Of a stretch of DNA of 5,470 bases, positions 4,836-5,470 are shown piece after piece. The translations under genes were made by a program, and so were the position numbers. The stretch is from assembly GCA_963169595.1 (NCBI GenBank), contig CAUJFM010000251.1, forward strand, positions 1 through 5,470. Direction: 5' to 3'. The notes under the pieces are model-generated. The model saw nothing but the letters and a program-made list of their open reading frames with translations. It was not told the DNA's origin and did not search any database. The DNA is from Bacteroidota bacterium (GTDB lineage Bacteria > Bacteroidota > Bacteroidia > Flavobacteriales_F > PHOS-HE28). Every line of letters begins with the position of its first letter. Position 1 is the stretch's first letter.

Positions 4836-5470
4836 ATGCACGTCGTTTGCTTCGGCCCAGGCCCCAAGTTCAAGGGCGGTATCGCGCAGTACAACACGGC
4901 GCTGGCGCGGGCGCTGAAGGATGAAGGCGCGCAGGTCACCATCGTCAGCTGGACGCAGCAGTACCCCGCGATCATCCCGCGCGAGTTCGTGGACAAGGCC
5001 AGCCGCAGCAGCTTCCTGGAGGGCTACGACATCCCCGTCCACTACCTCACCAACTGGAACGACCCGCGCACGTGGTGGAGCACCGCGAAGGACATCGCCA
5101 ACCTGAACCCCGACAAGGTCATCCTGCAGTGGTACAACCCCACGCAGGGCATCCCGCTGAACACCATCGCCAAGTACTTGCGGAAGCACACGAACGCGGA
5201 GATCCTCTTCGACCTGCACTTCGTGGCCGCCAAGGAGCAGAGCAGCCTGGACGCGCGGCTCACACGCATGGCCCTGCGGCACGGGCACAGCTTCATCGTG
5301 CATGCGCACAAGACGGCGGAGGAATTGAAGGCGCTGATGCCGGAGAAGGAGTTCGAGATCACTTTGGACGGGAATAGGAGTGGCGAGTATCGAGTGGCGA
5401 CAGGCGCGGGAGGGCCGCACCCTGCAGCACCCCACAAACCCCCACACCCAAAAACCCCCCAACCAAAACA
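4836..5470 (+). CDS. Glycosyltransferase, GT4-like N-terminal half, incomplete and possibly broken
   Basis: The frame opens MHVVCFGPGPKFKGGIAQYN, the first strand and glycine-rich loop of GT-B glycosyltransferases. It continues with a helix (TALARALKDEGAQVTIVSW), an LQWYNPTQG strand-turn, FDLHFVAAKE, and FIVHAHKTAEELKALMP, as expected for the N-terminal acceptor-binding domain of a GT4-type enzyme. It presumably transfers a sugar from an NDP donor to a lipid-linked or surface glycan on the cytoplasmic side of the inner membrane. No stop occurs before the window ends after 211 codons; full enzymes have about 350-400 residues, so the donor-binding half is missing. Up to residue 175 (5360) the codons are GC-rich and family-like. 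From 5361 the frame changes to ACT, TTG, AAT, AGG, AGT and then Pro/His/Lys-rich text, and I see no glycosyltransferase features there. The gene is therefore either interrupted near 5361 or the sequence there is not genuine. The start has no Shine-Dalgarno sequence. Confidence 0.8.
   Translation, partial: MHVVCFGPGPKFKGGIAQYNTALARALKDEGAQVTIVSWTQQYPAIIPREFVDKASRSSFLEGYDIPVHYLTNWNDPRTWWSTAKDIANLNPDKVILQWYNPTQGIPLNTIAKYLRKHTNAEILFDLHFVAAKEQSSLDARLTRMALRHGHSFIVHAHKTAEELKALMPEKEFEITLDGNRSGEYRVATGAGGPHPAAPHKPPHPKTPQPK
5378..5405 (+). repeat. Short 7-bp-period tandem repeat
   Basis: Four heptamers in a row read GAGTGGC, GAGTATC, GAGTGGC and GACAGGC; the nine-base string GAGTGGCGA occurs twice, 14 bases apart. 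The repeat lies inside the open frame of the glycosyltransferase, where that frame has already lost family character and codon bias. It looks like intergenic repeat DNA. The seven-base period would not keep one reading frame from unit to unit. Confidence 0.55.
5429..5470. other. A/C-only tract with G-quadruplex potential on the minus strand
   Basis: From 5428 to the window end there is no G or T on the plus strand. C runs of 4 (5430-5433), 5 (5439-5443), 3 (5447-5449) and 6 (5455-5460) are separated by 3-5 bases, so the minus strand fits the G3+N1-7 quadruplex pattern. Nothing else in the window looks like this. Genuine low-complexity DNA and an assembly or contig-end artefact are both possible. 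Confidence 0.6.

Noticed and set aside
4815..5462. A 215-codon minus-strand open frame opposite the glycosyltransferase
   Set aside because: It is a shadow of the plus-strand gene. The plus-strand translation has the GT-B N-terminal pattern, and this one has none.
5429..5470. A ciliate-type telomere repeat (C4A4), suggested by the A/C-only tail
   Set aside because: The runs of C and A vary irregularly in length and do not form a regular C4A4 repeat, and the adjacent genes are clearly bacterial.

Overview
The window is a GC-rich bacterial stretch, tightly packed with four protein-coding genes. Three are complete and one runs off the right edge. None of the four start codons has a recognisable Shine-Dalgarno sequence. 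Instead, three of them (start codons at 11, 3619 and 3718) sit 3 to 6 bases downstream of a sequence resembling the Bacteroidota -7 promoter element TAnnTTTG. Together with the gene content, this points to a GC-rich member of the Bacteroidota, perhaps a Flavobacteriales-like lineage. This assignment is an inference from sequence style, not a database match.

Layout: (1) 11-1624 (+) encodes a flavin-dependent GMC-type oxidoreductase resembling the ChoD branch of cholesterol oxidases. (2) 1625-3619 (-) encodes a large membrane protein of the SpecificRecomb / Gcr family, historically called a site-specific recombinase. It converges on gene 1 with no spacer, and the two stop codons together form the palindrome TGATCA. 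(3) A 98-bp divergent spacer (3620-3717) holds a long, nearly perfect hairpin plus one candidate -7 element facing each way. (4) 3718-4758 (+) encodes an extended-SDR NAD-dependent nucleotide-sugar epimerase/dehydratase. (5) The 77-bp gap 4759-4835 is almost entirely a large inverted repeat built from degenerate 8-bp units. (6) 4836-5470 (+) is the N-terminal half of a GT-B-fold glycosyltransferase. From about 5361 it gives way to sequence that does not look coding: a 7-bp-period repeat followed by a tract made only of A and C.

The epimerase and glycosyltransferase are co-directional and probably belong to a surface-polysaccharide (LPS, capsule or exopolysaccharide) locus that continues to the right. 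The oxidoreductase and the membrane protein have no obvious functional tie to them.

No phage, transposase, CRISPR or RNA gene was seen. I do not see a new multi-gene system. The unusual content is in the non-coding DNA: the octamer-built inverted repeat that also forms the last codons of the epimerase, the hairpin in the divergent promoter region, and the abrupt change of sequence character inside the glycosyltransferase.
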